In this document: positions 1 to 10,441 of the stretch, piece after piece | How positions within the stretch are numbered: the first letter of the stretch is position 1 | How the letters are laid out: each line of letters starts with the position of its first letter | NCBI RefSeq assembly: GCF_009852415.1 | Contig: NZ_WOXS01000002.1 | Span: 5,868,001 to 5,932,000 of the forward strand | Direction of reading: 5' to 3' | Length of the DNA: 64,000 bases | DNA from: Streptomyces sp. Tu 3180 | GTDB taxonomy: Bacteria > Actinomycetota > Actinomycetes > Streptomycetales > Streptomycetaceae | Position numbers and translations under genes: made by a program | Notes under the pieces: model-generated | The model's input: only the letters and a program-made list of their open reading frames with translations | Told to the model about the DNA's origin: nothing | The model's database searches: none

Positions 1-98
1 GGGTGAGGAGCGCCACCGGCGGCGCGTCACCGCGCCTCCGTCCGGGTAGGGTCCCCCCGGTTCCCACCCGTCCGTCCGCACCGGTGGAGGGCACGGCC

Positions 99-2378
99 AT
101 GACTCCCGAGCGCCGCGCCTTCCGCCGTCGCGCCGGCGACCGCTCCCGCGCGCCCGACCCCTACGACACCCTCCGCCGGCGCTGGCTCGACCTCACCCTC
201 GGCACGGGATACGACCCGGACGCCGAGCCGTACGCCGCCCGTCTGGCCGGGACCGGTGAACGGGCCCGCTCCCTGCGCGCCGCGATGGACCCCGCCCCCC
301 GCTCCCTCTGGCCCGGGCACCCGTTCGACCCTCCCGCCGGCATCACCCTCAGCTACGGCCGCCTGTGGACCATGACCCGGGCGTACGTCCAGCAGGGCAC
401 CGGTTCCACCGGCGACCCGGGGCTGCTCGCGGACGTCCTGCGCGGCCTCGACCACCTCTTCGCGACCGTCTACCACCCCGGCACCACCCGCTACGGCAAC
501 TGGTGGGAATGGCAGATCGGCAGCCCCCGCGCCCTGACCGACATCCTCGTCGCCCTGTACGAGCAGGCCGGCCCCGACCGCGTCGGCGCCGCCTGCGCGG
601 CCCTGGACCACTTCGTCCCCGACTCCGCGCTCGCCGACTACTGCGGCACCTCGACCGGAGCCAACCGCGTCGACCTGTGCCGCGGCGTCGCCCTGCGCGG
701 CGTCCTCGGCCGTGCCCCCGCGAAGATCGCCCTCGCCCGGGACGCGCTCTCCCCGGTCTTCCCGTACGTCACCCGGGGAGACGGCCTCCACGCCGACGGC
801 TCGTTCGTCCAGCACACCCGGGTCGCCTACTCGGGAACGTACGGCCAGGTCCTGCTCGACGGCCTCGGCCGGCTCCTCGCACTGCTCGCCGGGTCCGCGT
901 GGGAGGTCACGGACCCCGACCGGGACGTCGTCCTCGACAGCGTGGAGCACGCCTTCGCCCCGCTCGTCCACGACGGCCTGGTCATGGACAGCGTCAACGG
1001 ACGGGCCGTCAGCCGCGGTCACCTCAGGAGCGACGACCGGCCCGTCCTGCGCTCCGACCACTTCCACGGGCAGCAGCTCATCGCGGCCGTCGCGGTCCTC
1101 GCCGAGAGCGCGGGCCCGGCCGAACGCGACCGCTGGCACGCGCGGGTGAAGGGCTGGATCGAGCGGAACACCGTGTCCCCGGTCCTGACCGCGCCCCAGT
1201 ACGGCGTCGCCGACCTCGCGCGGCTGCACGCCATCGCCGCCGCACCGCTGCCCGCCGCACCCGAACCCACCGGGCACCGGCTCTTCGCCGCCATGGACCG
1301 CGCCGTGCACCGCCACCCCGGCCTCACCGTGAACATCGCCATGGCCAGCGACCGCATCGCCCACTACGAATGCGGCAACGGCGAGAACCCGCGCGGCTGG
1401 CACACCGGAGCCGGGATGGTCCTCTGGTGGGTCTCGGGCCGCGGCGACCAGTACACGGACTGGTTCTGGCCCACCGTGGACTGGTACCGCCTGCCCGGGA
1501 CCACCGTCTCCACCCGGCGCCTGCCCGACCGGGCCGGCGGCGAGTGGGGCGAGCCGAGGCCGGACGTGCGCTGGGTCGGCGGCACCACCGACGGCGCGTA
1601 CGCGGCGATCGGCCAGCACCTCAAGGGCCTCGGCTCGACCCTCGAGGCCCGCAAGTCCTGGTTCTGCGCCGCGGACGCGGTGATCTGCCTCGGCGCCGGC
1701 ATCACCTGCACCGACGGCGTCCCGGTCGAGACGGTCGTCGACAACCGCAACCTGGGGGAGTCCGGCACCCACGTCCTCACCCGCGGCCCGCGCTGGGCCC
1801 ACCTGGAGGGCCACGGCGGCTGGCTCGTCCTCGACGGCGACCTGCGGACCCTGCGCGAGGACCGCACCGGCGCCTGGTCCGACATCAACACCGCCGGCAC
1901 CACCGAGCGCCGCACCCGCCGCTGGCAGACCCTCTGGCTGCACCACGGCACCGATCCCACCGAGGCCTCCTACGCCTACGTCCTGCTGCCCGGCGCCTCC
2001 CGTCCCGAGGTCGCCCGTCGCGCCGCCGGCCACCGCCGGCTGCGGATCCTCGCCAACGAAGGCGCCCGCCAGGCCGTCGCCGTCCCCCCGCTCGGTCTCA
2101 CCGCCGCCAACTTCTGGCAGCCGGGCACCGCGGGCCCGCTCACCGCCACGTCGGCCGCGAGCGTGCTGGTCCGCCGCCGCGGTCGTGCCGCTACGCTCTG
2201 CGTGAGCGAACCGACCCGAACGGGCGAACCACTGGAAATCATCTGGGAGCACCCCGTGCGGGGGGTGTCGCGGGCCGACGATTCCGTGGAAATCCTGGCC
2301 ACCGGCCGCCGGTTGCGGCTGCGCATCACCCCTGGGGAGGTATGCGCCACCCACGGATGTGAGGTGGCTCTCAGTTGA
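99..2378 (+). CDS. Polysaccharide lyase family 8 (hyaluronate/chondroitin/xanthan lyase type), no visible signal peptide
   Basis: 759 residues. The start is the ATG at 99, preceded by GGAGG at 86-90; the frame is also open upstream to the window edge. The family cleaves uronic-acid polysaccharides by beta-elimination, usually outside the cell. The active site is complete: the aromatic patch NWWEWQIG (N134, W135, W136), TGANRVD with Asn189, then His239 and Tyr248. The 50- and 9-residue spacing equals that of Asn349/His399/Tyr408 in the pneumococcal enzyme. A central beta-sandwich begins around NGENPRGWHTGAG. Odd: the family normally carries a Tat or Sec signal, but here the N-terminus (MTPERRAFRRRAG) is arginine-rich with no hydrophobic core before the catalytic domain. 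The substrate cannot be assigned. It lies upstream of accB and is probably independent of it. Confidence 0.85.
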   Translation: MTPERRAFRRRAGDRSRAPDPYDTLRRRWLDLTLGTGYDPDAEPYAARLAGTGERARSLRAAMDPAPRSLWPGHPFDPPAGITLSYGRLWTMTRAYVQQGTGSTGDPGLLADVLRGLDHLFATVYHPGTTRYGNWWEWQIGSPRALTDILVALYEQAGPDRVGAACAALDHFVPDSALADYCGTSTGANRVDLCRGVALRGVLGRAPAKIALARDALSPVFPYVTRGDGLHADGSFVQHTRVAYSGTYGQVLLDGLGRLLALLAGSAWEVTDPDRDVVLDSVEHAFAPLVHDGLVMDSVNGRAVSRGHLRSDDRPVLRSDHFHGQQLIAAVAVLAESAGPAERDRWHARVKGWIERNTVSPVLTAPQYGVADLARLHAIAAAPLPAAPEPTGHRLFAAMDRAVHRHPGLTVNIAMASDRIAHYECGNGENPRGWHTGAGMVLWWVSGRGDQYTDWFWPTVDWYRLPGTTVSTRRLPDRAGGEWGEPRPDVRWVGGTTDGAYAAIGQHLKGLGSTLEARKSWFCAADAVICLGAGITCTDGVPVETVVDNRNLGESGTHVLTRGPRWAHLEGHGGWLVLDGDLRTLREDRTGAWSDINTAGTTERRTRRWQTLWLHHGTDPTEASYAYVLLPGASRPEVARRAAGHRRLRILANEGARQAVAVPPLGLTAANFWQPGTAGPLTATSAASVLVRRRGRAATLCVSEPTRTGEPLEIIWEHPVRGVSRADDSVEILATGRRLRLRITPGEVCATHGCEVALS

Positions 2379-2532
2379 CGGCTTTGTGCGACCTCTACAA
2401 GCCGTATGCCCTCTGAGCAGTCGGAACGCCTGCATACGGCCGTGGTTCTGTTCAGTGGCACCAGGAAAACACCCCGGAGACTGTGAGGAGTCGACGGCTC
2501 GCATTTCCCGGTGGGCTTCGTAAGGTCACTAC

Positions 2533-4116
<1,584 letters not shown>

Positions 4117-4173
4117 CCCGGCGGACCCCTCGCGGCAACCCCGCGGACCCCTCTCCCAGGGAGACTGACACCC

Positions 4174-4368
4174 ATGAGCACACCTGACATCCGCGTCGAG
4201 AAGGGCCACGCCGAGCCCGAGGAAGTCGCCGCCATCACGGCGATCCTGCTCGCCCGCGCGGCCGCCCGGCCCGCCGAGACCGCTCCGGTCCACCGAGGCC
4301 GCGCGAAGGCCGGCTGGCGCCGCCTGGAGCGCGAACCCGGTTTCCGCGCCCCGCACAGCTGGCGCTGA
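4174..4368 (+). CDS. accE: Acyl-CoA carboxylase epsilon subunit AccE
   Basis: 64 residues, start ATG with AGGGAGA at 4158-4164. This is the small epsilon subunit that stimulates the actinobacterial ACCase beta-alpha complex. It shows the family pattern: a short N-terminus, an E-E-V-A-A-I-T-A-I-L helix and a Trp-containing basic C-terminus ending in SW. It is cotranscribed with accB and followed by a strong terminator hairpin. Identification rests on size, position and this pattern. Confidence 0.88.
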   Translation: MSTPDIRVEKGHAEPEEVAAITAILLARAAARPAETAPVHRGRAKAGWRRLEREPGFRAPHSWR

Positions 4369-4384
4369 GCCGCTCGACCCGCAC

Positions 4385-4418
4385 ACGGCCCCGCCCTCCT
4401 ACGGGAGGGCGGGGCCGT
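4385..4418 (+). terminator. Intrinsic terminator after accBE
   Basis: Perfect 15-bp GC-rich stem (4385-4399 with 4404-4418) closed by a TACG tetraloop of the UNCG type, 17 nt after the accE stop. Confidence 0.85.
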
Positions 4419-4496
4419 CTCCGTCATCCGCCGGCGGGACGCACCCCGGGGCGTCCGGGTCCCGGTACCGGCGCCGGAACCGCCGGGAACACCGAA

Positions 4497-4533
4497 CGGC
4501 CCCCGTTCCTCCCACAGGGAGGGACGGGGGCCG
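4497..4533 (-). terminator. Intrinsic terminator after conservon cvn2
   Basis: 17-bp stem (4497-4513 with 4517-4533, one G-T wobble) and an ACA loop, just beyond the stop of the minus-strand cvnD gene at 4551. It may act on both strands. Confidence 0.8.
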
Positions 4534-4550
4534 TCGCAGTCGTGAGGACG

Positions 4551-5132
4551 CTACCGCAGGCGCGCCATGAGGGCGTGCTCCACGAGCGTGATCAGCGTCG
4601 ACTTGGCGTCCGCGCGGTGGCGGGCGTCGGTGGTGATGATCGGGGTGTCGGGGCCGATCTGCAGTGCCTCGCGCACCTCTTCGGGCTGGTACGGCTGCTG
4701 TCCGTCGAACCCGTTGAGGGCGATGACGAAGGGCAGTCCGCTGTTCTCGAAGTAGTCGACGGCGGGGAAGCAGTCGGCCAGCCGGCGGGTGTCGACGAGG
4801 ACGACCGCGCCGATGGCGCCGCGCACCAGGTCGTCCCACATGAACCAGAAGCGGTCCTGGCCGGGCGTGCCGAACAGGTACAGGATCAGGTCCTGGTCGA
4901 GCGTGATGCGGCCGAAGTCCATGGCGACCGTCGTGGTCGTCTTGTCCCCGGTGTGGGTGAGGTCGTCGATGCCCGCCGAAGCAGACGTCATGACGGCCTC
5001 CGTGCGCAGCGGGTTGATCTCCGAGACGGCGCCGACGAACGTGGTCTTGCCCACGCCGAAGCCGCCCGCCACCACGATCTTCGCGGAGGTGGTGGAGCGG
5101 GAAGGACCGCCGCTAGAGCTTGCGAAGTCCAC
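4551..5132 (-). CDS. cvnD2: Conservon small GTPase CvnD (downstream conservon)
   Basis: 193 residues, GTG start. A Ras-like/MglA-type ATP/GTP-binding protein, the fourth member of a conservon; CvnA-D assemble at the membrane in a way likened to G-protein-coupled receptors. Seen: P-loop GGFGVGKTT, an effector-region threonine in KTTTTVAMDFG, G3 FGTPGQDRF with Gln in the catalytic Ala/Gly-x-x-x Gln region, and G4-like ALNGFD in place of NKxD. It overlaps the 3' end of cvnC by 20 nt. A 350-bp stretch (4732-5081) is identical to 10032-10381 in the paralogue. The numeral 2 follows the S. coelicolor naming as I recall it. Confidence 0.92.
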   Translation of the reverse strand: MDFASSSGGPSRSTTSAKIVVAGGFGVGKTTFVGAVSEINPLRTEAVMTSASAGIDDLTHTGDKTTTTVAMDFGRITLDQDLILYLFGTPGQDRFWFMWDDLVRGAIGAVVLVDTRRLADCFPAVDYFENSGLPFVIALNGFDGQQPYQPEEVREALQIGPDTPIITTDARHRADAKSTLITLVEHALMARLR

Positions 5133-5685
5133 TGAGCACCCTTTCGAGCAGTGTCACGTCTGGCTGGCCGCCGGCGTTCTCGTCGCCGCCGGGCTGATGG
5201 ATGGCGACCAGTCCCGCCTCCGCCAAGTCGGCGACGAGGATCCTGGCCACGCCGAGAGGGATGGTCAGCAGGGCCGAGATCTCGGCCACCGACTTGATTT
5301 CTCGGCAGAGGTTGCAGATCCGCTGATGCTCGGGCAACTGGCCCTGCATCTGATGCGGCTGCGCGGTGGTGTGCACCAGTGCCTCGATGGCGAGCTGGTA
5401 CCGCGGCCTGGTGCGGCCGCCCGTCATCGCGTACGGACGCACCAGTGGGTTGTTCGACGCCCCGGCGGGCGTCGGCTCGGGGGTGCGGCGCTGCGGCTGC
5501 ACGGGCTGGACGCGCGGCGCGTGCGGCTGGTCGTACGGCGAAGGGCCGGGGCCCTGCGGCGCGTACGGCTGCCGGTGGTCCGGGGCGGAGGGGTAGCCGT
5601 ATCCGCTCTGGGCGGCGTCGTTCTGGCCCTGGGCAGGGCCGTACGACCAGTTGCCCGAAGACGAACCGCCTGGGGGTGTTGCCAC
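5113..5685 (-). CDS. cvnC2: Conservon DUF742 protein CvnC (downstream conservon)
   Basis: 190 residues, GTG start directly behind the strong site GGAGGAGGAG. The DUF742 domain fills the C-terminal ~120 residues: LVRPYAMTGGRTRP, then a winged-helix-like region with ICNLCREIKSVAEISALL and the LARILVADL-type helix (here VARILVADLAEAGLV). The first ~70 residues are a Gly/Gln/Pro/Tyr-rich disordered tail absent from the other copy, which is ~60 residues shorter. It lies between cvnB and cvnD and overlaps cvnD. DUF742 proteins are thought to link the roadblock protein and the GTPase; the biochemical role is not known. Confidence 0.9.
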   Translation of the reverse strand: MATPPGGSSSGNWSYGPAQGQNDAAQSGYGYPSAPDHRQPYAPQGPGPSPYDQPHAPRVQPVQPQRRTPEPTPAGASNNPLVRPYAMTGGRTRPRYQLAIEALVHTTAQPHQMQGQLPEHQRICNLCREIKSVAEISALLTIPLGVARILVADLAEAGLVAIHQPGGDENAGGQPDVTLLERVLSGLRKL

Positions 5686-5779
5686 TTTCTCCTCCTCCGA
5701 CTGTGCCGGGCACCCATGACTGTGGAGCCGCGTCCCGAAACCTTACGGCCACGGGACGCCGAAGCGCACCGTCCGTCTG

Positions 5780-6202
5780 TTAGTTGAGAAGGCTCCCCTG
5801 GAGCTCCGCGCGGAGGTCCGGCGTCAGGACCGTACCGGCCCGGTCGACCAGAAGGGCCATCTCGTACCCAATGAGGCCGATGTCCGCCTCCGGATGTGCG
5901 AGAACCGCGAGCGACGAACCGTCGGAAATGGACATGATGAAGAGGAATCCCCGCTCCATCTCCACAACCGTCTGGTTCACGCTGCCGCCCTCGAAGATCC
6001 GGGAGGCGCCTGCCGTCAGAGACGTCAGACCGGAGGCGACGGCCGCGAGCTGGTCGGCGCGGTCGCGGGGGAAGCCTTCGGACATCGCCAGAAGGAGTCC
6101 GTCGGCGGAGACCACCACCGTGTGGGACACCCCCGGGGTGTTGTCCACGAAGTTGGTGATCAACCAGTTCAGGTTCTGTGCCGCCTGGCTCATCGGGCTC
6201 AC
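5780..6202 (-). CDS. cvnB2: Conservon roadblock/LC7 protein CvnB (downstream conservon)
   Basis: 140 residues from GTG at 6202, chosen because AGGAG lies 7 nt upstream inside the end of cvnA; ATG at 6193 is an alternative three codons in. Roadblock/LC7 fold: AAQNLNWLITNFVDNTPGV, then VVSADGLLLAMSEGFPRDRADQLAAVASGL. These small alpha/beta proteins dimerise and typically bind small Ras-like GTPases, here CvnD. The start follows the cvnA stop directly (TAG-T-GTG), so the two are translationally coupled. Nearly identical to the other cvnB, whose equivalent start codon is TTG. Confidence 0.92.
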   Translation of the reverse strand: MSPMSQAAQNLNWLITNFVDNTPGVSHTVVVSADGLLLAMSEGFPRDRADQLAAVASGLTSLTAGASRIFEGGSVNQTVVEMERGFLFIMSISDGSSLAVLAHPEADIGLIGYEMALLVDRAGTVLTPDLRAELQGSLLN

Positions 6203-6203
6203 A

Positions 6204-9200
6204 CTAACGCTCCTGGTTGTAGGTGCTGTCAGGACCGAAGCCCTGGCCGTTCGTTTCACTGCCTGCGGTGCGGCCTCGTTGGACACCGCGCCGCAGGTTG
6301 CTCAGCCTGCCCCGGACGTCCTCCGGGGCGCGGGAGACCTGTGGGCCTCCCTGAGGAGTGGTTTCGGCGGAACCCTGGACCAGGTTGGCCTTGGGTACCC
6401 GCCGCGGCAGGCCGGAGGAGGTCACTCCGCCCGCCTTGGGCTTCCGGAGCTGCGAGGCCTGCTGCCAGCGTTCGTCGTTCGCCGAACGCCAGCCGTTGTC
6501 GCCGTCGCTCTCCGGAGTGGAGGCCGGCGGCTCCTGGTCCACGCGCTGCGCGCCGCCCGTGCCGTTCGCGCCGCTCGCGGTGGATCCGCGGCGGGGAAGC
6601 CCGGCGTCGGTCAGGGCGTGTCCCTCGGAGGAAGCCGGTCCCGGACGGTCGAAGCCTACGCTGTCCCGCTCACCTGCGTCAGCGGCCTGCGAGGATTCCG
6701 CTCCCCGGGCATCCGCAGGGTACTGGGCAGGGTAGCCGTTGTGGTAGCCGTCCTGCTGCGGCCAGTCGTCCTCACGGCGCCGGTCGGCGAAGGCCGGGAA
6801 GGACTCGGGGCCGGAGGCGTCCGCCGCCGGGCGGTTCTCCTGGGCCGGCTCCGCGTAGGAGGACCCGGGGTAGTTGCCGCCCGACGGGAAGCCGTCGTTC
6901 TGCTGCAGGTGGCCGTTCGGCGCGTAGTAGTCCTCGCCGTACGCCGTCTGCTGCCCGTTGTCGTACGCCTGCTGGTCGTACCCGGAGGTCTGCTGCTCCT
7001 GGTAGCCGCCGTCGAAGCCCTGGCCCTCGTGGTAACCCTGGCCGTTGTCGTAGCCCTGCGGGGCCGCGAACTCGTCGGGGTACGCGGACGCCTCGGGGGC
7101 CTCCTGGCCGTTCGGGGCGGTCAACTCGGGCTGCGCCTGGGCCTCCAGGGCCGCCCGCCGCTCCTCGCGCATCAGGGAACGGCCGACCGGGTCCAGGTCG
7201 CGTATGTCGTCCGGGACCTCCGTGTAGCGGCTGTCGTCGAAGCCGAGCTCCGCCGCGGTGCGCAGGGGCTGGTTGAAGTCCTCGCCCCGGAAGTTCTGCT
7301 CCGGGATGATCTGGGAGACCGTGAACTCGTCGCGCTCCGCCTGCTGCTCGCCGCCGCCACCGTGGGTGATCGCGTCCGGCAGCATGACCAGCGAGGTCGT
7401 ACCGGCCTGCTCGCCCGAGGGACGCAGCTGGACGCGGATGCCGTGCCGGTCGGACAGCCGGCCGACCACGAACAGGCCCATGCGCTGCGAGATCGCGGCG
7501 TCCACGGTCGGCGGGTTGGCCAGCTTGTGGTTGATGTCCGCGAAGTCCTCGGCGGTCAGACCGATGCCCTTGTCGTGGATCTCGATCATCACGCGGCCGT
7601 CGGGCAGACGGGTCGCGGTGACGCGGACCTTGGTCTGCGGGGAGGAGAACGTCGTGGCGTTCTCCAGCAGCTCGGCGAGCAGGTGCACGAGGTCGGTCAC
7701 CGCGCGGCCGTGGATCTCGGCCTCGGGGACGCCGGACAGCTCGATGCGCTCGTACTGCTCCACCTCGGAGGAGGCGGCGCGCAGGACGTCGACCAGCGGG
7801 ACCGGCTGGTCCCAGCGGCGGCCGGGCTCCTCGCCGGCGAGGACCAGGAGGTTCTCGCCGTTGCGGCGCATACGGGTGGCCAGGTGGTCCAGGCGGAAGA
7901 GGTTCTCCAGCTGGTCCGGGTCGGCCTCGTTGTTCTCCAGGTCGGTGATCAGGGTCAGCTGGCCCTCGATCAGCGACTGGTTGCGGCGCGACAGGTTGGT
8001 GAAGATCGCGTTGATGTTGCCCCGCAGCAGTGCCTGTTCGGCGGCGAGCCGGACGGCCTCGCGGTGGACCTGGTCGAAGGCGCGGGCGACCTCGCCGATC
8101 TCGTCCGTGGAGGTGATCGGGATCGGGGTGACCCGGGTGTCGACCCGGCCGGGGTCGGTGCGGGAGAGCTGGTCGACCAGCATCGGCAGGCGCTGCTCGG
8201 CGATGCCGAAGGCGGCGTTGCGCAGCTGGCGCATGGAGCGGCTCATCTGGCGGGCCACCATGCCGGCCAGGATGAACGCGGCGAGCAGGGCGACCACGAC
8301 GGCGGCACCGGTGATGAAGGCGTCGCGCTGGGCGTCGTCGGCGATCTGGGCGGCCTCGTTCACCGCGGTGTCGGCCAGGTCCGATTCGATCTGCCGGTAA
8401 CCGTCGAACTTGAGCGTGTTCACCGCCCACCAGTTCTCGGGGTTGATGCCCTGTCCGGCGAGCTCCACGCGGGCGGACGCGTCCGTGGTGTCGAGCTTGG
8501 CCAGCTCCGCGATCATCGTTTCCGGCTTGGCGGGCGGCGGAACGTAGTCCGGGTCCCTCTGCGCGGCCTCCTGGGCCATGGCCTTGCCGTCGGCCTCGAT
8601 CTCCTGCGCGAGCCGGTTCAGCTTGTCCGTGTCGGCCTGGGTGCCACCGCCCTTGTACTCCTCGATGGCGATGCGCTCGAGGTAGGCGTAGGAGGAGAGG
8701 GCGACGCGCTGGCTGGCGAGCTGGCTGTCGGTCGGGCCGGGCTTCACCAGCATGTGCATACCGATGGAACGCTCCAGCGACAGCGCCGCCTTGGTCAGCG
8801 AGATCGCGTAGACCGTGCGCCCGTAGCTGGTGATGTTGCCGGTGCCGAGACCGAGTTCGTTGGCGAACTCCATCAGGGGGTGGGCGACCGCGACGTAGCC
8901 CTCCTCCGTGTCCACGCCGCCCTTGAGCTTCGAGGTGTAGGCGGCCGTGCGCAGCTGCGTGAGCGTCGGCTCGACCTTGCGGAACCCGTCCAGCCGGCGC
9001 TTCAGGCCCGCCTTGTCCGGCATGTTCTGCGCCGCCTCGTCGAAGGCGTCGGCGGCCTTGTCGGTCGCCGCGCGGGCCTTGGTGACGGCGGGGTCCTGCT
9101 GGCCCTTGTTCTGCAGCAGCGGGGCGGCCGTGACGTCCCGCTCGTTGTAGAGGGCGTCGGCGTAGGTGAGGGAGGCCCGCACCAGGCGCGCGGTGTTCTC

Positions 9201-9461
9201 CGCGTCCTCGGCCTCCTGCCAGGTGTCGATCGAGCTCTTCACCTGGAAGCCGCCCATGACCAGGCCGACCAGCACGGGAAGGAGCAGGATCGCGTTCAGC
9301 CGGGTCGTCACACGCCAGTTGCGCGGGGTGAGGCGCCCGCTGCTCGGGGCGGGCGCGGCCGCCGGTTCGGCACCGGGTACGGGGGCGGGCGCCGCTGCGC
9401 GCGGCGGCGGGGTGAAGTTGCCCCGGGCCGACGGCTCGGGACTGTTCTTGCTTCGCCTCAC
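6204..9461 (-). CDS. cvnA2: Conservon sensor histidine kinase-like protein CvnA (downstream conservon)
   Basis: About 1085 residues from GTG at 9461, which has GAGAGG 11 nt upstream exactly as in the paralogue; the frame is open to 9524. Domain order: short Pro/Ala-rich cytoplasmic tail, TM1 (NAILLLPVLVGLVMGG), ~300-residue extracytoplasmic nitrate/nitrite-sensing-type helical domain, TM2 (GAAVVVALLAAFILAG), HAMP, dimerisation helices with LDHLATRMRRNGENLLVLAG, and HATPase with ELLENATTFSSP (N box) and HDKGIGL (G1). The last ~390 residues are Gln/Gly/Tyr-rich disorder. No response regulator is encoded; conservons signal through CvnB-D instead. The ligand is unknown. Confidence 0.9.
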   Translation of the reverse strand: MRRSKNSPEPSARGNFTPPPRAAAPAPVPGAEPAAAPAPSSGRLTPRNWRVTTRLNAILLLPVLVGLVMGGFQVKSSIDTWQEAEDAENTARLVRASLTYADALYNERDVTAAPLLQNKGQQDPAVTKARAATDKAADAFDEAAQNMPDKAGLKRRLDGFRKVEPTLTQLRTAAYTSKLKGGVDTEEGYVAVAHPLMEFANELGLGTGNITSYGRTVYAISLTKAALSLERSIGMHMLVKPGPTDSQLASQRVALSSYAYLERIAIEEYKGGGTQADTDKLNRLAQEIEADGKAMAQEAAQRDPDYVPPPAKPETMIAELAKLDTTDASARVELAGQGINPENWWAVNTLKFDGYRQIESDLADTAVNEAAQIADDAQRDAFITGAAVVVALLAAFILAGMVARQMSRSMRQLRNAAFGIAEQRLPMLVDQLSRTDPGRVDTRVTPIPITSTDEIGEVARAFDQVHREAVRLAAEQALLRGNINAIFTNLSRRNQSLIEGQLTLITDLENNEADPDQLENLFRLDHLATRMRRNGENLLVLAGEEPGRRWDQPVPLVDVLRAASSEVEQYERIELSGVPEAEIHGRAVTDLVHLLAELLENATTFSSPQTKVRVTATRLPDGRVMIEIHDKGIGLTAEDFADINHKLANPPTVDAAISQRMGLFVVGRLSDRHGIRVQLRPSGEQAGTTSLVMLPDAITHGGGGEQQAERDEFTVSQIIPEQNFRGEDFNQPLRTAAELGFDDSRYTEVPDDIRDLDPVGRSLMREERRAALEAQAQPELTAPNGQEAPEASAYPDEFAAPQGYDNGQGYHEGQGFDGGYQEQQTSGYDQQAYDNGQQTAYGEDYYAPNGHLQQNDGFPSGGNYPGSSYAEPAQENRPAADASGPESFPAFADRRREDDWPQQDGYHNGYPAQYPADARGAESSQAADAGERDSVGFDRPGPASSEGHALTDAGLPRRGSTASGANGTGGAQRVDQEPPASTPESDGDNGWRSANDERWQQASQLRKPKAGGVTSSGLPRRVPKANLVQGSAETTPQGGPQVSRAPEDVRGRLSNLRRGVQRGRTAGSETNGQGFGPDSTYNQER

Positions 9462-9850
9462 TCGACCAACAACCTCTCGGCGGTCGGCACCAACGTTGTG
9501 CCGCAGTGTCTCAGAGCCCGGCATGCCATCGACTACTGAGTACGTCTTTGACTATTGGGCAGTTCAGGCATTCCAGCATGCCGACCAGCGCTCTTCCAAA
9601 CAGTGGAGAGCGGGGAATCCGAGTGATGTGAGTCCCAGATAAAACGGTCATAAAGAGCGACCCCCGCCAAAAGAACGGAGGATCGTGCGCACAGTGGTAC
9701 CGGTCGACCGCATCGCGTGTCGGGCCTCGCCCGATTCTTCTGCCGAAACGTTATGAACACCGAGGCCGGCCGTGTCGGAGGACACAGCCGGCTCCGGGGC
9801 GTCGTCCGCGGCGACCGCCGCGCGCGGCTTTCGGTCCGGACCTGCCGGAC
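9462..9850. other. Inter-conservon spacer
   Basis: 389 bp between the start of cvnA2 and the end of cvnD1, with no convincing gene. It must hold the cvn2 promoter if the two conservons are separate transcripts. An AT-richer patch lies at 9640-9655 (ATAAAACGGTCATAAAG). A hairpin near the cvnD1 end is listed separately. Confidence 0.5.
9765..9792 (-). terminator. Putative terminator after conservon cvn1
   Basis: Stem GCCGGC-C-GTGTC with GACAC-A-GCCGGC (one mismatch) and a GGAG loop, 59 nt beyond the cvnD1 stop. This supports separate transcription of the two conservons. Confidence 0.5.
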
Positions 9851-10441
9851 CTACCTGAGGCGCGCCATGAGGGCGTGCTCGACCAGCGTGATCAGCGCAC
9901 TCTTCGCGTCCGCGCGGTGGCGGGCGTCGGTGGTGATGATCGGGGTGTCGGGGCCGATCTGCAGTGCCTCGCGCACCTCTTCGGGCTGGTACGGCTGCTG
10001 TCCGTCGAAGCCGTTCAGCGCGACGACGAACGGCAGTCCGCTGTTCTCGAAGTAGTCGACGGCGGGGAAGCAGTCGGCCAGCCGGCGGGTGTCGACGAGG
10101 ACGACCGCGCCGATGGCGCCGCGCACCAGGTCGTCCCACATGAACCAGAAGCGGTCCTGGCCGGGCGTGCCGAACAGGTACAGGATCAGGTCCTGGTCGA
10201 GCGTGATGCGGCCGAAGTCCATGGCGACCGTCGTGGTCGTCTTGTCCCCGGTGTGGGTGAGGTCGTCGATGCCCGCCGAAGCAGACGTCATGACGGCCTC
10301 CGTGCGCAGCGGGTTGATCTCCGAGACGGCGCCGACGAACGTGGTCTTGCCCACGCCGAAGCCGCCCGCCACCACGATCTTTGCGGACGTGGTGGAACGG
10401 CTGTCGGAGACCGTCCCGCCGCTAGAGCTTGCGAAGTCCAC
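9851..10441 (-). CDS. cvnD1: Conservon small GTPase CvnD (upstream conservon)
   Basis: 196 residues, GTG start with GAAAGGG upstream. Same family and motifs as the other CvnD (P-loop GGFGVGKTT, FGTPGQDRF, ALNGFDGQ). The proteins differ at only a handful of positions: a three-residue insertion near the N-terminus (TVSDS), V for I in FVVALNG, and A for T in DAKSAL. Overlaps cvnC by 20 nt. The near identity contrasts with the strong divergence of the two cvnA genes and of the cvnC N-termini. Confidence 0.92.
   Translation of the reverse strand: MDFASSSGGTVSDSRSTTSAKIVVAGGFGVGKTTFVGAVSEINPLRTEAVMTSASAGIDDLTHTGDKTTTTVAMDFGRITLDQDLILYLFGTPGQDRFWFMWDDLVRGAIGAVVLVDTRRLADCFPAVDYFENSGLPFVVALNGFDGQQPYQPEEVREALQIGPDTPIITTDARHRADAKSALITLVEHALMARLR

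Noticed and set aside
27..2504. 825-codon minus-strand open frame opposite the lyase
   Set aside because: High-GC antisense shadow: low-complexity Gly/Ala/Arg/Val product, no RBS, opposite a gene with intact motifs. The same applies to 2452-4386 and 5784-9539.
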